NCBI GenBank assembly: GCA_003194525.1
Contig: NBIV01000075.1
Span: 124,001 to 188,000 of the forward strand
DNA from: Gracilariopsis chorda
Lineage: Eukaryota > Rhodophyta > Florideophyceae > Gracilariales > Gracilariaceae
Direction: 5' to 3'
Length of the DNA stretch: 64,000 bases
Part shown: positions 1 through 11,069 of the stretch, in pieces
How positions within the stretch are numbered: position 1 is the stretch's first letter
How the letters are laid out: each line of letters opens with the position of its first letter
Translations under genes and position numbers: made by a program
Notes under the pieces: model-generated
Seen by the model: only the letters and a program-made list of their open reading frames with translations
What the model was told of the DNA's origin: nothing
Databases searched by the model: none

Positions 1-1305
1 CATTACTCCATCAACAAGCGCTCCTTGGACACCTACATGCTCTATTCGCGCATCTCCAGTATACGCTCCGTTTTCCGCACGCTCGGGGGCGTCGAGTGGG
101 CTTCCAACCAGGTAGCGACCGTGCCCAAGTCCTCGGTCCCGTCTCATTATCGTCGACACAGTGGGGAGAGACCCTCTTCCGAAGCGCATCGACTGCCCTC
201 GACGAAAGACTGCACTCCTCGTGGTGTTCCATGTCCACAACTGCGGTACAGGAAGCTCCTGTTTCCGCTACTTATCCGCTTCACTCTTCTGGCTCTTCAG
301 CTTTTCGCAATCTATTCAAGTTCAACTACAACCAGGGATGTACCTGTGACACCAAATTTCAACCTTGTTCTCTCCAACAACACCAAACCCCTCCCCTCCC
401 CCAAGGGAAACTTTCCATCATGCCGATCATGGATCCAATCCACACGCGGTGTAGAGCAGAACGGAGACGTACTTCTGTGCATCGACAGTGAGGAATCGCG
501 ACGGTTTGAAGGTCAGCCATCCCAGAACACCACTTTGCACTTCCTTTTCTCCCCCGACGAGAACCGCTTTGAGTTCATTGTGCGCGATCACCTTGCGATG
601 GAAAGCCGGGTGTTTGTGAAGGCAAAGATTTCGTTCTTGTCAGGAGAAAATGTGGGTGTCGCACCACTGCGACCCGACCTGACATCTGACAACGGCACTG
701 CAGAAGAGCTTGTCAAGAAGGTAATGGTGAATGCTTTGCGTAGGCAGAGGGTAGAGATTCGTATGGACGACATTCGCACCTTCACGGATTCTAATGTGAC
801 ATACAATTATTCCTGTTCGCTCGATTTGTGTGATCGCGTCAAGTTATCTAACGCAGTTCTCGACGAACTGCGGACACTGAAGCTGGACGTCAACAAGACC
901 AGCACAGGTGTATGGCTCTTTAATGGAACGGGCTACATTTTCGAGGACAAGAAAGCAATAGCTGTCGTCAGCAGCAATCGTGTTGCTCAAGGATGGTTCC
1001 TCATCATTTGGGTCGCTCTGTTGCTCACGCGCTTAATTGCCAACAGATGGTTGAGCGATTTTGAGGAACTGGCTTACGCGGCGTTGAAGAAGGTGCATGG
1101 GGAGCGTATGAGCGTTGGCCCGTTGGCCGTTACGGAGCATCGCGCTCCGGTTTTTGTGCGCAAGTTCTCGGATGGGCGAGTTGGACATATTGGATTTCGG
1201 CCGGCTTCTCCTCGGCAACGCGTCGTGGAGAGTTTTCAGGATTGCGAGGTTGTGTTGGGCACCATTAGGCATACGCGTGGTACGAAAGGTAACAGCTATC
1301 CCTAA
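1..1305 (+). CDS. Partial membrane glycoprotein-like protein, family not recognised
   Basis: The frame is open from base 1, so the 5' end is missing; the first in-window ATG is at 37. The stop is TAA at 1303-1305. Two hydrophobic segments are visible, one encoded near 244-315 (LLFPLLIRFTLLALQLFAIY) and one near 985-1045 (GWFLIIWVALLLTRLI). The roughly 220 residues between them carry several N-glycosylation sequons (NTT, NGT, NVT, NYS, NKT) and paired cysteines, as expected of a lumenal or extracellular loop. A basic tail of about 85 residues follows the second segment. This suggests a two-pass membrane protein with a glycosylated loop, but that is inference from composition. I recognise no enzyme or receptor motif. 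No intron is needed to read it. The length and lack of a competing frame make it a likely host gene rather than a transposon piece. Confidence 0.6.
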   Translation, partial: HYSINKRSLDTYMLYSRISSIRSVFRTLGGVEWASNQVATVPKSSVPSHYRRHSGERPSSEAHRLPSTKDCTPRGVPCPQLRYRKLLFPLLIRFTLLALQLFAIYSSSTTTRDVPVTPNFNLVLSNNTKPLPSPKGNFPSCRSWIQSTRGVEQNGDVLLCIDSEESRRFEGQPSQNTTLHFLFSPDENRFEFIVRDHLAMESRVFVKAKISFLSGENVGVAPLRPDLTSDNGTAEELVKKVMVNALRRQRVEIRMDDIRTFTDSNVTYNYSCSLDLCDRVKLSNAVLDELRTLKLDVNKTSTGVWLFNGTGYIFEDKKAIAVVSSNRVAQGWFLIIWVALLLTRLIANRWLSDFEELAYAALKKVHGERMSVGPLAVTEHRAPVFVRKFSDGRVGHIGFRPASPRQRVVESFQDCEVVLGTIRHTRGTKGNSYP

Positions 1306-1664
1306 AGCCTCCCCCCGGTGCAATACGTTTAGTTGGTAGCGATGTAGGCCACCACGACACTATTAACTCACTTGTAGCACAAACAGACATATACCAGTGT
1401 TCGAGAGTATCGATACTGGGGCAGAAGAATGATAGAAGGTTAGAAGGTTGGCACTGAGAGAACCGAAACTCATCGCGTACCAGAATACAGTGAGCTGGAA
1501 TATTGCACGCGCTCTTTAGTAATTCTAACGATCAAGTAAACGGTAAACAGCGCACTTCTTGACGAGGGCGACATGCTACACATCCGCCGTGTTTTTGCGA
1601 GCTCTGTTGGTGAACCGATGAACTGATTTTGTGCAGACAACAATGAAGCACAGCGGCGGCAGTG
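1306..1664. other. Intergenic spacer
   Basis: AT-balanced sequence between the membrane protein gene and a weak downstream ORF. I see no gene, repeat or clear promoter in it. Confidence 0.5.
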
Positions 1665-2126
1665 ATGCACGCCGCATCGAATTGTTACCTATCTGAACTG
1701 CTCCCATACCCGACCCTCTACACCAACATTACCGAACGCCTATCTGCATACGTGTCACACGTTTTCTCGAACGCTACCTCACTAATGAATATGTTCCTCG
1801 TCTTCATGGTTTTCTACATCGCTTCGCTGTTGACCAAGAAGGCCACTTATGTACACACGTTATGCCTGATGGGATACACCAATGTCCATCTACAGCCTCG
1901 AAAGACTCCTCTCATCTCTTTTGAGACCTATTCGCAGCGTGCCGTCAATACTTGTTGTCCGGCGAACTGTACAACCTTCTTGAAACAAGGACTGCACAGT
2001 TTTGATCTTCATCTCACCCTGCAAAAATACAGGTATATCTATGTCCCTACACGTTCTCAAGTCCTATACTTGGCTTTCTTGCCACTCTGCACCCTCACCT
2101 CAGTATCCTTGTCTAACGCACGATAA
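1665..2126 (+). CDS. Weak hypothetical ORF with one hydrophobic segment
   Basis: An ATG at 1665 opens an ORF of about 153 codons ending at 2126. It contains one hydrophobic stretch (MNMFLVFMVFYIASLL) near residue 45 and two N-glycosylation-like sites (NIT, NAT) before it. The remainder has no recognisable domain. It follows another membrane-type gene on the same strand, so it could be a broken relative or simply a chance ORF; nothing in the sequence decides this. Confidence 0.2.
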   Translation: MHAASNCYLSELLPYPTLYTNITERLSAYVSHVFSNATSLMNMFLVFMVFYIASLLTKKATYVHTLCLMGYTNVHLQPRKTPLISFETYSQRAVNTCCPANCTTFLKQGLHSFDLHLTLQKYRYIYVPTRSQVLYLAFLPLCTLTSVSLSNAR

Positions 2127-2516
2127 GCAGAAACAGAACGCCTTATCAGTATCGCCGAACGTATACCGCTTCCATAGCACTGGTAATTTGGTGAGTAAGG
2201 GTTACCCCTCCACGTCTTCTTTAGCTTCCCCTCTCTTTGCAAGCCACTAGCTTGTATGTGCCATAACAATCGTCACATTTGGCGACACGCTTTTCGAAGT
2301 ACACGCATGCTGGGGGCTGTGCTTCCTCCTCTCGTGTAACCCTATCCTCCTGCGCTGATCCTCGCTCAACGTTGTATTTTCGCCGCACAGCATTCCACCA
2401 ACACCGCAACTCATCCCTTCTTGACACATCATCATCCAGACACTGTGATCGTACAACAGCTAAACTCGTAATATTTTGCCAGCAGTTCTCTAACGTCGGT
2501 ACTATCTTCCGCATAC

Positions 2517-2524
2517 TATAAAAG
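2517..2524 (+). promoter_or_regulatory. TATA box of the first vWA gene
   Basis: TATAAAAG lies 113 bases before the ATG at 2637. A TATA box about 120-135 bp from the start codon is also reconstructed for the decarboxylase gene in this window, which supports the call. Confidence 0.6.
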
Positions 2525-2636
2525 ACCTCAGACACCATTGGGTTTCCACCTCTTCCCTCTCCACTATACATCTGCTTCACATACTTTCCCTTCCAATCTA
2601 ATCGGGCTTACTTTTCACACACTAAAAAAGCTCAAC

Positions 2637-3359
2637 ATGATCGCTCGTACTTTCTTTTTGTGCTGCGCTTTCTTCGCCGTCTGCTTTGCGGTTGTACCTG
2701 AGGCTCGCATCGAAGCTCTGAACTCCCCACTCACAACTGGTGCTGCAAATAGAGCTCAAATTGACCGCGCACTTGAAATCGTGGAGGAAACGGGATGCGA
2801 ACCCAATCTTTGTTTCGCAATTGATGGAAGCAGTTCCATTACAGATGATGAGTTCCAGCTTCAGCTCGACTTTGTTGCGCTCATCACTGGTCTTGTTTCT
2901 CTGGACGAGCAGTCCGGATATTCAGCCATTCAGTATGGTTTGAGACCTAAATTCATGAGCCGTTTTACCCAAGATGCGGCTGCGTTTTTGCTTAAGGTGG
3001 AAGGCACCCGTCAGCTGAGATCTGTGAGGACTTTCATTGCCCCCGGTATTGGCGGATGCATGAGGCAGTTTAGAAGGGTTCGTGGTCAGGCCAACAAGAT
3101 CATCCTCCTTGGTGATGGTCGCAGTACTTTCGATTCCCGTGACCCGCCTCTGGACCCCCCTTCTATTGCCGCACAATTTTTGGCTGAGCCCAATAACAGC
3201 ATCTGCGCTGTGGGCGTTAGCTTCGATACTACCGAACTACTCGAAGAGATCACTGGGGACCCGGATCGTGTGTTCAGCGTTGCCGACTGGATGAGTGTGG
3301 TCGATGTTCTTGCGGATCTTGTGGAACAAGTTTGTGGCGCTGATGCCGTTGAGTTCTAA
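2637..3359 (+). CDS. Secreted von Willebrand factor A domain protein (copy 1)
   Basis: A 240-residue protein. The ATG at 2637 is preferred over an upstream in-frame start because it begins a clean signal peptide (residues 1-20, hydrophobic core FFLCCAFFAVCFAVV). The vWA domain runs from about 58 to 235. Its metal-ion-dependent adhesion site is complete: D63-x-S65-x-S67 in CFAIDGSSS, T132 in RTFIAPG, and D160 in LLGDGRS. vWA domains of this type bind protein ligands through a divalent metal; the ligand here is unknown. Four cysteines in and around the domain could form disulfides. The gene is a single exon with a TATA box at 2517. A paralogue sharing the same architecture lies at 33928-34761, so the family is locally duplicated. 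It is too short to be an integrin or collagen; a small extracellular matrix or adhesion protein is the simplest reading (inference). Confidence 0.85.
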   Translation: MIARTFFLCCAFFAVCFAVVPEARIEALNSPLTTGAANRAQIDRALEIVEETGCEPNLCFAIDGSSSITDDEFQLQLDFVALITGLVSLDEQSGYSAIQYGLRPKFMSRFTQDAAAFLLKVEGTRQLRSVRTFIAPGIGGCMRQFRRVRGQANKIILLGDGRSTFDSRDPPLDPPSIAAQFLAEPNNSICAVGVSFDTTELLEEITGDPDRVFSVADWMSVVDVLADLVEQVCGADAVEF

Positions 3360-3839
3360 TTTTTGAATTGTTGTCCTACCTTGTCCCAAGGTTCTCGTTC
3401 ATAACTTCTTGATCAAGATGGATAATGTTTTTTGTTGAAACAATCGATTGTAATGTCAAGCTTCCTATATAAATTCACATCTTAACATGTCAATGTCTCT
3501 CCATAGATTGGAATCACTTTAACATACTCGGGCCCCATTTATGCGATTCAGAAGCATGTTCCTATGCTTCATTCTTTTGTTTGGAAAGTTCAAATTTTAC
3601 GAAGTGCCTCTCAAGAGTCTTGAGTCAAGACCGATACTCTGGGATAGCGGAATAACAAAGGGGCCACGTATACCATCACTCACCAAATATTAGAAAGTGG
3701 TGAGTGCCGCAGGCAGTCCAAAGTGATACTTCACTGGTGGGATGAGCTGAGCAGAACCTGCAGAATGAGGACCAGGTGGGCAGGTCTTCAGGACTCCAGA
3801 AGTAGTGCAAAACAGCATAGAATAAAGGATTTCCAGAGC
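3360..3839. other. Spacer after vWA gene
   Basis: 3' flank of the vWA gene followed by unclassified sequence. No gene or repeat recognised. Confidence 0.5.
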
Positions 3840-4482
3840 TTATCCTGACTCTTGTTTATGATAATCATGCTGCCATCGTCAGGGCCTTGCTCTCGAGCCT
3901 GTGCCCATGTACCCTTTTATCTCTAAGAGGCTCCTACAGAGACCGTATCGGGGCTGACAAATGATCTTTCTCTCTTTAAGCCTCTCTACCTCCCTGTGAA
4001 GTCTAGGCAACGTTCTGCGGCGACTAAACGCCAAAGAAGGCGTGTTGTTTGACTAGCAATAGTATTGCGACTTTCAGCAGCTCCGGAAAGAGATCGACTT
4101 CCTGGATGTAAAACAGAGAACCCGCGTCCGTCTTACTAGCACAGAGCCAGTAAGCGAAGTCCCAGAGACACTATCAAAGGTATTGACTCTAAGGAGGGCA
4201 CCTGCAGCCCTGTCGCAGATATTTACAGGTCACTTTCCGACGCTACATCCAGTCTCCACTTTTCTCAACAACAGGAAATGCTTCTGCCCGCTCGGATATG
4301 GGCTCAACATACTTAATAGTGTAGACCATTTCGTTCTTAGATGCCGCCGAAGAACGGCATCCCGTCGTCGAGAGCTCCCGCCTCTCCGGGAGAGGCAGGG
4401 CTCTGACGCCGAATCAATAGCAAGGACATGGCCAGAAAAGCTGTTGGTGTATCTAGAGAGAGAGGGGTTCTTCTCAATGTAA
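3840..4482 (+). pseudogene. Non-LTR retrotransposon (LINE) tail remnant
   Basis: The last ORF piece (4183-4482) reads QIFTGHFP then C-x-C with a later DHFVLRC and an R/E-rich end. This is the Cys/His pattern that follows reverse transcriptase or RNase H in many non-LTR elements (CPxC ... ExxxHxxxxC). Upstream, around 3850-3890, a different frame gives YDNHAAIVRALL, resembling the DxQAA core of RNase H. The segments are in different frames with stops between, so this is a 5'-truncated, decayed LINE fragment. No reverse transcriptase core is left in the window. The identification rests on short motifs. Confidence 0.5.
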
Positions 4483-4715
4483 CCCCTACCGCAGTCTTGG
4501 AATTAGAGACGCGAGCTCATATAAACACACACGCACATTGCGACTTTCTTTACGTCGTGTCGGTCTTGTGAACAAAGTAAGCTCTTATCACCGCCATTTG
4601 TGTTCCAACTTCTCTACTGAACCCATTTGCACACCTAGGGTTTCGATCCCTGATCTTGTCTGTACCTGAATCGAAATAAAAAATCGAGTATCTACCTGTT
4701 TTTGCACTTAGAAAT
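4483..4715. other. Spacer between LINE remnant and Helitron end
   Basis: No coding or repeat structure recognised apart from a short inverted repeat near 4639-4653 (AGGGTTTCGATCCCT). Confidence 0.4.
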
Positions 4716-4803
4716 GACAAGTGGCTCCATTGCGTGCTTCGCACGCGTTAAGGAGTGAAATAAGCATTAGAGTGAAAGGAGTATTTTGGTAGCGTGTTTT
4801 GGG
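4716..4803 (-). repeat. Helitron 3'-terminal block with hairpin, copy 1
   Basis: The block begins GACAAGTGGCTCCATT and carries the hairpin GCGTGC-TTC-GCACGC at 4732-4746. It is nearly identical to 10800-10886. It lies 105 bases beyond the Rep-helicase stop codon, the place where a Helitron terminator hairpin is expected. Confidence 0.65.
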
Positions 4804-4907
4804 TAGTTTGTTTGTAGAATGCAAGTGTTTTTTAGGGAGTGAGAAGGGAGAAGAAAAGAAAAAATGAAAGAAAAAGGAAGAGGTTTACTTAAAGCTATCA
4901 AGTTCGT

Positions 4908-7900
4908 CTACGAAAAAACTTCGGGGTACACTACATTATTGGTAGAGGTGGTACTGGCAGGGAGACAGGCCACGATATTGGACGAATTGGTGGTCCGAGA
5001 AAAGGCGACGTACAGCTGGCCATGCGTGAAACAGTCATCACGCAAATCCAGTCCGATGCGACCACTATACGACTCACCCTGTGCCTTATTGGTAGCTATG
5101 GAAAAACAGACACGTACTGGGAACTGGGTGCGAGTGAAGTTGGGAACCGGAAAGTTGCCGTCTCCAGGTCCACAGGGCATGCGCGGCAGGCATAGTGCGT
5201 TGCCACGATTTACTCCAGAAGCGAGTCGAAGGAACAGTACGTTGCTTTGCATGTCTTCTACGGTATAGATGGCACCATTGACGTGGCCGTTTGAGGGATC
5301 CAAGTTGCGAAGGCGCATAACCACAAAGCCCTTTTTGAGTTTGAGATGGTTTTCGGGCAGCGCTGACCCGGCAGTCAGAGTGTTGAGCATCTCGACAGGG
5401 TACTGCAGCGCAGCACCGTCGTCGTCGCTCACCTTGTCCGCACTGAGGTACGTGCGATACGTGCCAGGTATCATGTGGCCTACATAGTCGTTAAGCTCTG
5501 GTAGGCGATAGTTTCGTGCGGTTATGATCACCGTTGACGTTAGCCAATCCGCATCTATGTACCTTTGAGCGATACCATGAAAGACGTTACGGACCATGGT
5601 GCGGAACGACTCCACACATTGTACGGACTCTGGCAGGGTGAAGGGGTGCTTTGGCGGGACAATGTCTGTCAGTCTGCCCTCTCCAATCTGCAAGAGCGTG
5701 TTTGGAAACTGCAGTGCCTCCTGTGTGGCTGTGGGGTCTCGACGGAGCGCAGAAAGGCGCATGTTCTCAGTCAATCTCAAGGTGCGAAAGCGAGAAAAGA
5801 GACTTGAGCGTTTGATGCATGCGTTGACGATCACTGATCGAGAGCCGCCACGAACAACGGGAAGGATCTGCCGAAAGTCGCCAGAAAGCAATACGAACTT
5901 GCCTCCGAAGGGGAGCTGTGAGTGCGTTATGTCACGGAGAGTGCGCTCTACGGCTTCGACGCAGAAGCGATGACACATTATGATCTCGTCCCAGATAATG
6001 GGGTCGACGTTCTTCATCCGAGTGGCCTGGTGCGAGTTGACCGAGATGTTGCACGTGCTCTCAGCGGTGGCTGAGATGGGAATCCTGAACACGGAGTGGG
6101 CCGTCCGACCGCCCTCAAGTAGTATGGCTGCTACAGCAGACGTGGCTACCGTAAGAACGGACTTGCCACGAAGGCGTAACGTGGCCTGAATTGCCTTGGA
6201 GAGGAAGGTCTTGCTGGTTCCACCCGGAGCATCCAAGAAGAAGACGCGAGTGGTTGGTTGCGTTGGCGTAGAAGGACCACCAAGACCCTGCAAGCTCTCC
6301 GCGGACACGCCAGGAAGGATGGCCCCCACGACGGTATTGAACGCCAGACGCTGACGCTCATTGAAGAGAGGGAGGGCAACTTGCACAGTGTCGTTCAGCT
6401 CCGACTGGATTCGCTGCGGAGACCGAGCTGGAGCGCGCATTTCCGGTAGGTCCTGCATGGGTGTCGGAAGACCGTACTATGACAGAGACGCCAGTGGGCC
6501 ACCCATTTCTTGCAATGCCTTTTGCACTTCTAAGAGAACGTAAGAGCTGGCTCTTTCGTCGTCGGCCAGTGTGTTCATCATGCCGCGATGTCGAGCGCGT
6601 ATATCCTGCAGGAACATCGATAGATGCTGCTCCCACAGAGAAGGGGGGTCCGACGGCTCGCAGTAAAGCAAGATGGTGGCAAGCAAATGAGAGAGCGGAA
6701 CAAATGAGGAGCGAAAGGACTCGCGTAGTGCCCGTCTCCACTCGCTGTCGTCGGCGAGAAGGCCCTTCTTGAGGCAGGCCTCCCTGAAGCTACCACACTG
6801 CTGACCATCCACGGTGCGGAGATGCTGAAAGGAAGTAGCACCCGCTGTGTGGGTCAAGAGTAAGCGGAGGTAGTACCGCTCACCCTCTCGTGGACTGCCA
6901 GTGTAAATGCGCCCAACTACATGCGCACCGCTGCCAGTGAAGTCGTGTAGATCGGCTGCTGCGGCGGCGGCTGAGGAGGAGGTGGGCTGGCTTCGAGACA
7001 CCGAACGACGTCGGAGACATGCACGCGGCTTCCAGCATTTGTTTGATTTGTTCCAAGTGAAGTACCTCGTGAACTGGGCATAAGGGATGTGCTGTGCGCC
7101 GGAGTACTTTTGGTTGGCCACGAACCACTCCGTCAGCTTGGTTCCTGCCCGCTCTCTGTTAGCAGCAGAGTGCTCGTCGCTTTCCTGGAATAACACCGTA
7201 TGGTGATCTTTCAAGTGTACTTCAAGCCGCACGACGGGTGGATTGCGATCGACAATGTCGAACGCAAGCATCCGCCACACTGCTTCGCAGGCTGACACAT
7301 ACCGTGCGTCCTGGAAGTTCTGGATCTCGTCATGGCGTCCGTTCTCATCCACAATCTCCATGGTGACTCTGTCGGAACCCTTGCACACATACTTGAAGAG
7401 GTACTTGATACCGCCAAGTCGCGATACGCATAGCTCAACATTGATGTGGCATGCAAACCGGCGGAGAAGCTCTGGGCAATGTGGAACCACCCACGAATTG
7501 TCCAACGTCACTACGCGCTGTCGACGGCCGACCCTGCAGCTTCGTTCCACAGATACCCCGCCCTCGGAAGGAGCGCGTCTTCGGTAGCTGATGTAGTACT
7601 TATTCTCAAGCCGTGCAGTTTCGGAGCGAAACGGCTTCGGAACGTGCTTCGAGCAGGTCAGCTCGCGCATGCACAGCGCTGACCGGTTGCCTGCACCGCA
7701 CGGAGTGTGAATCATGTGCTTGAGCACCAACTCCAGTAAGGTGGCGTCAGAGGAAGGAGGAATCTCAGCTGAGATGAGCTCGTCAATGTGAGCAGGGTCT
7801 CGGAGCTGCTGCTTTGCATCTTCGTTGAGGAAGAAGATAATGTGCGCTTGCGGTAGGCCTCGCTTTTGAAACTCGATTACGCGCACGTGAGCAAGAACGG

Positions 7901-9800
7901 CCCCAAACAACTGTTCGTCAATGACAAACGACATCAAGGCTTTCATCTTGAGACGAAACACTAGAGCACATAGATCGGGTCGATCGGGAGCACGCTGACC
8001 ATCGAACAGCGCCCTGGTGATCTCAGGCCAATTCGAATTGCACGTCATCGTGAGAAAGATATCGTGGTGCCCAATGGTGTTGGATATGGCGATGATGTCG
8101 TGCATTTGCTGTCTCATTTATCGGTCACCTCCTAAAAATGTGGAGGGCAACACGAACAGTCGTCCAGCGCGAACAGCATCGGCCTCATCCACGCCCAGCA
8201 GAGAGTCACCCAGGCTCTCCCGCAGGGATGTATAGTCCGCAGCTCGAAGTCTGTCCTGGTTGTGTCGTAAGTAAGACAAACGCTCCGACTCAACCTTGCA
8301 GAACTGGTCAACCATGTACTGCTGGAAGAGCCGTTTGCCGCGTAGAATCGTACTGAACTCGGTCGGTCTCTCGAAAAGCTGCCACGAATAATACATCAGC
8401 GGAGTCACCTTCTTCTCTCGCGAGGCGTTTGGTGGGCAATACCTCATCTCAGGGTGCCATCCTTCCTGGCCACATGGGAACAAAAGAACGTAGCTCAAGG
8501 GATCGTACGATCTGTGACTGACGGGGATAGTGTCCAGCACCTCATCACCATTTACAGTCAGCTCTCCAAGCCTACCCACAACAATATCGCGCGTCCCAAT
8601 CTCGCCGTCCTCATTCCCTGGAATGATGGCGGCTACTTGCCACGCCTCGGGCCCGTTGTAGCGACGAACATGCTCGCCGCGGGGCCGTCTATCAGCATGG
8701 ATCAGCATCTAATACGTATTTGCTGACGTATCGGTGATAGCCCACTCGCCCAGGCTGCAGAATGTCTGCACGTATGGATTCCCTGTGTGCAGCGTGGCAG
8801 CCAACTGAGACAGCAGTTCCGGTTGGAGGCGGGGCAGCAACCTCGCTCGCCTCGCAGACTGCGCGTCATAGTCGATGTCATGGATGTACACAGACAGAAA
8901 TGCGGGCTGGACACCCTGAGCGGGAATGAGCGGACCCATGTAGTGATAGACCTGTCCCTGCATGGTGATCGTGGGATTGAAGGTAGAGTCTCCTGAACCA
9001 CGGCTCACCCAGTTTGCCTTGATGGAAGCCATAGACATAACTGTGTTGTAGGCACGGATCTCAGCACGAAAGTGGTTCTCTCGGGGCCCAGTCACAGTCA
9101 GCAGTTGGCGAAGAAGAGGCGGAGGCTCCAGAAGCGCAGGGAAGCTGAGATGCCCCTTTGCGCAGCACTGCGAGAAAAGAGGTTGCGAGTGGGAGCTGCT
9201 CACAACCCTTTCCTCTCTGAAGTGCAGTGCCTTGCAAAAGCGGCATTCTAAATCCATGAGACCAAGGTCCATGTAGCCACTCTCGTCTACATCATCCGAG
9301 TCAAACAATCGACGGGCGACATTTCGGCTCTCGCGCTCAGCTTCAAGACGCTGTTGTCGATCAGCTGCGCTCTCAAGCTCTCGTGATGCCTGTCTAGATG
9401 TTCTTTCAGAGTGACGACGAGAATGTTCAGCAGCAGGGTCATCCTGTTGCCTTGCAGCACGATGGGCGGCACAATCGCTTGCCTGATGATTTGCGCGAAT
9501 ATCTGGCGTCTCTGAAGCTCGTGCGGAAGCAGTGGCTGTTCGGTTGGCCTCACGAACGTCATCAGTGTGCGCGGCGGGAGCCCTAGCCCTTATTCTTCGC
9601 GCACGTTCCCTATCAGCTGCTCTTCGTGCTTCACGCTGTTCCTCAGTTTCATTTGCCCTCCGTATGGCTGTTCGCTCTCTATTACGACGCCTTCTCTCTG
9701 CTTGTTGCTCACTGGACTTTGCTCGACGTCTTGCAGCAGTACGTTGACGGTTCTGCTCACGTGTGGCATCGCCTGAAGCACTGGGCTGAGTTGGAGGCAT
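4908..9800 (-). pseudogene. Helitron Rep/PIF1-type helicase (RepHel), three in-frame stops
   Basis: One frame runs from ATG 9800 to the stop at 4908 (about 1630 codons), interrupted only by TAG 8709-8711, TAA 8118-8120 and TAG 6477-6479; no frameshift is needed. The N-terminus is R/E/A-rich and coiled-coil-like (near residues 10-190). It is followed by the Helitron-like region (CCAKGHLSFP, DRRPRGEHVRRYN), the Rep HUH nuclease (LTMTCNSNWPEI; EFQKRGLPQAH; Y-x3-Y in KYLFKYVCKG) and the helicase with Walker A GGTSKT, Walker B WDEI, GDFRQILP, LTENMR, NKAQGES and YVAFSRT. In active Helitrons Rep nicks DNA and the helicase unwinds during rolling-circle transposition. Two key sites are altered: the first His of HUH is Gln (codon CAA, 7848-7850), and the Walker A Gly before Lys is Ser. 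The TAA replaces the Tyr expected in GGxRYM. Confidence 0.9.
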
Positions 9801-9926
9801 TGTAAAAGAACTTAAGCACTCCACAGAAAAGAAAAACTGTCCAAAGACCAGCGAAGCAAAAACAGAAAAGAAAGAAAAAAGAAAAAGAAGGATATGGTCG
9901 AGAAAAATTGTGCTACGGGCTGCCAA

Positions 9927-10481
9927 ACCCTTTTATGCACCTAGCACCGAAGTTTTGGATCGTTGCAGCGAAGATAGAATATCTTGACCACAACGAAACC
10001 GCCTAGATTGGGAACTGACCTGTACAGAGTAAACAGGGGGCTGTGCCTGGAGAGTCTGCCAGGACTGCGAGATTTACAATCCCAAAATCGCTAGGCAACT
10101 CTGTGCTGGACGTACTTTAGTCCGAAGACCGTTTCCCTTTAACAGTTCCTTAGATCCAGACAGAGCCGCTGTTGCTCGACTCGTACTCTGTTGTCCCCTT
10201 TCTAGACTCTTCAAGGGCTACTCCTTCCACGCAATGGACGTTTTGTGGGGAGCTATCGTACCTCACTTGAACGCCACCCAGAAATAGTTGCCGAACCAAT
10301 TAAATCTGGATGACGAACGCATTGTTTGGTGAGAAAGTTAAACTTAACATATCCCGCCGGTAACGCCAGCGTACCTTTTTCAGACGTCCTGACTCGCCCA
10401 GAGTGCTAGAACCCACACCGTAGGTTAACCACAGCGAAGGAGAACGCGAGCGCTCAGTGGGCGAGTGCTTTGCACGCTTTT
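9927..10481. other. Helitron 5' flank or internal 5' region
   Basis: No gene. It may contain the element's 5' untranslated part and terminus, but I cannot place the boundary. Confidence 0.35.
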
Positions 10482-10800
10482 GTATAGCGTGCAATGCGAT
10501 TGGTGCACATGAACGTTGAAAAATAGTAATTAAAACGGTCATGTGCACTGCACTGCAACGGCTCGGTTACTGTAGTGTAACGGGTGTGCTACTTTGGTCA
10601 AACGGCTAGGCTACTGTGGCAGGCAAAAGGCGCCAGGTGGAAATGTGTCGAATTATGCGGTGCAAGATGCCTCTTAGAGCGCATAAAATGCCACGTTTCC
10701 ACTTGGCAGCCTCCTTGACGATTTTTCAGCCAATGAGTGGGCGTGAGCTGACACACAGACAGACAGACAGACAAACTTCCGCTTTAGTATAACTGGGGGG
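10482..10800 (+). repeat. Dispersed repeat with RTE/SINE-like tail, copy A
   Basis: About 319 bp nearly matching 12521-12891. It ends in a short (CAGA)n run, then ACAAACTTCCGCTTTAGTAT and a G-run. Tails of this kind (CAGACAGACAAAC followed by a TTTAGTATAA-like end) are typical of RTE-clade LINEs and the SINEs they mobilise, so a retroposed element is likely. No coding region is present. Confidence 0.6.
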
Positions 10801-10886
10801 ACAAGTGGCTCCATTGCGTGCTTCGCACGCGTTAAGGAGTAAAAGAAGCATTAGAGTGAAAGGAGTATTTGGGTAGCGTGTTTGGC
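10800..10886 (-). repeat. Helitron 3'-terminal block with hairpin, copy 2
   Basis: Nearly identical to 4716-4803, including the hairpin GCGTGC-TTC-GCACGC at 10816-10830. It could mark the end of a non-autonomous Helitron extending to the right. It abuts exactly the end of the RTE-like repeat at 10800, so the two elements are joined without spacer. Confidence 0.55.
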
Positions 10887-11069
10887 TCCTGTGCATACTT
10901 TTCACGCAGACGTTAGAATTGCTCAGGTTACCGTCGCTTCAGTGGTGGAGAAAAGCATCATAGATGGTTTGAGTCACGTAATATGTAGAAATGGAAATTG
11001 TGTGCATAGAAAGTACGCTTTCAGCTCCGTCCTACAACTCATGATCGAAGGCAATGGCAATAGAGTGCT

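Larger units (their letters stand above)
4716..9926 (-). mobile_element. Helitron (autonomous type, inactivated)
   Basis: A rolling-circle transposon whose Rep-helicase gene lies on the minus strand. The likely 3' terminus in element orientation is at 4716, where a perfect 6-bp stem with a 3-nt loop (GCGTGC TTC GCACGC, 4732-4746) sits about 16 bases from the end. The same terminal block of about 87 bp recurs at 10800-10886, as expected for a second Helitron-derived copy. I do not see the canonical CTRR 3' end, so this may be a variant class such as Helitron2 or Helentron, or the end may be slightly misplaced. The 5' end lies beyond 9926 but cannot be fixed. The element is dead: its gene has three in-frame stops. 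Confidence 0.75.

Noticed and set aside
4908..9800. Alternative genetic code (UAA/UAG read as an amino acid) to explain the stops in the Helitron
   Set aside because: The intact host genes and Gypsy-2 end in TAA, TAG or TGA at the expected places, and the DUF7869 and Gypsy-1 genes are also broken by TGA. Decay is simpler.
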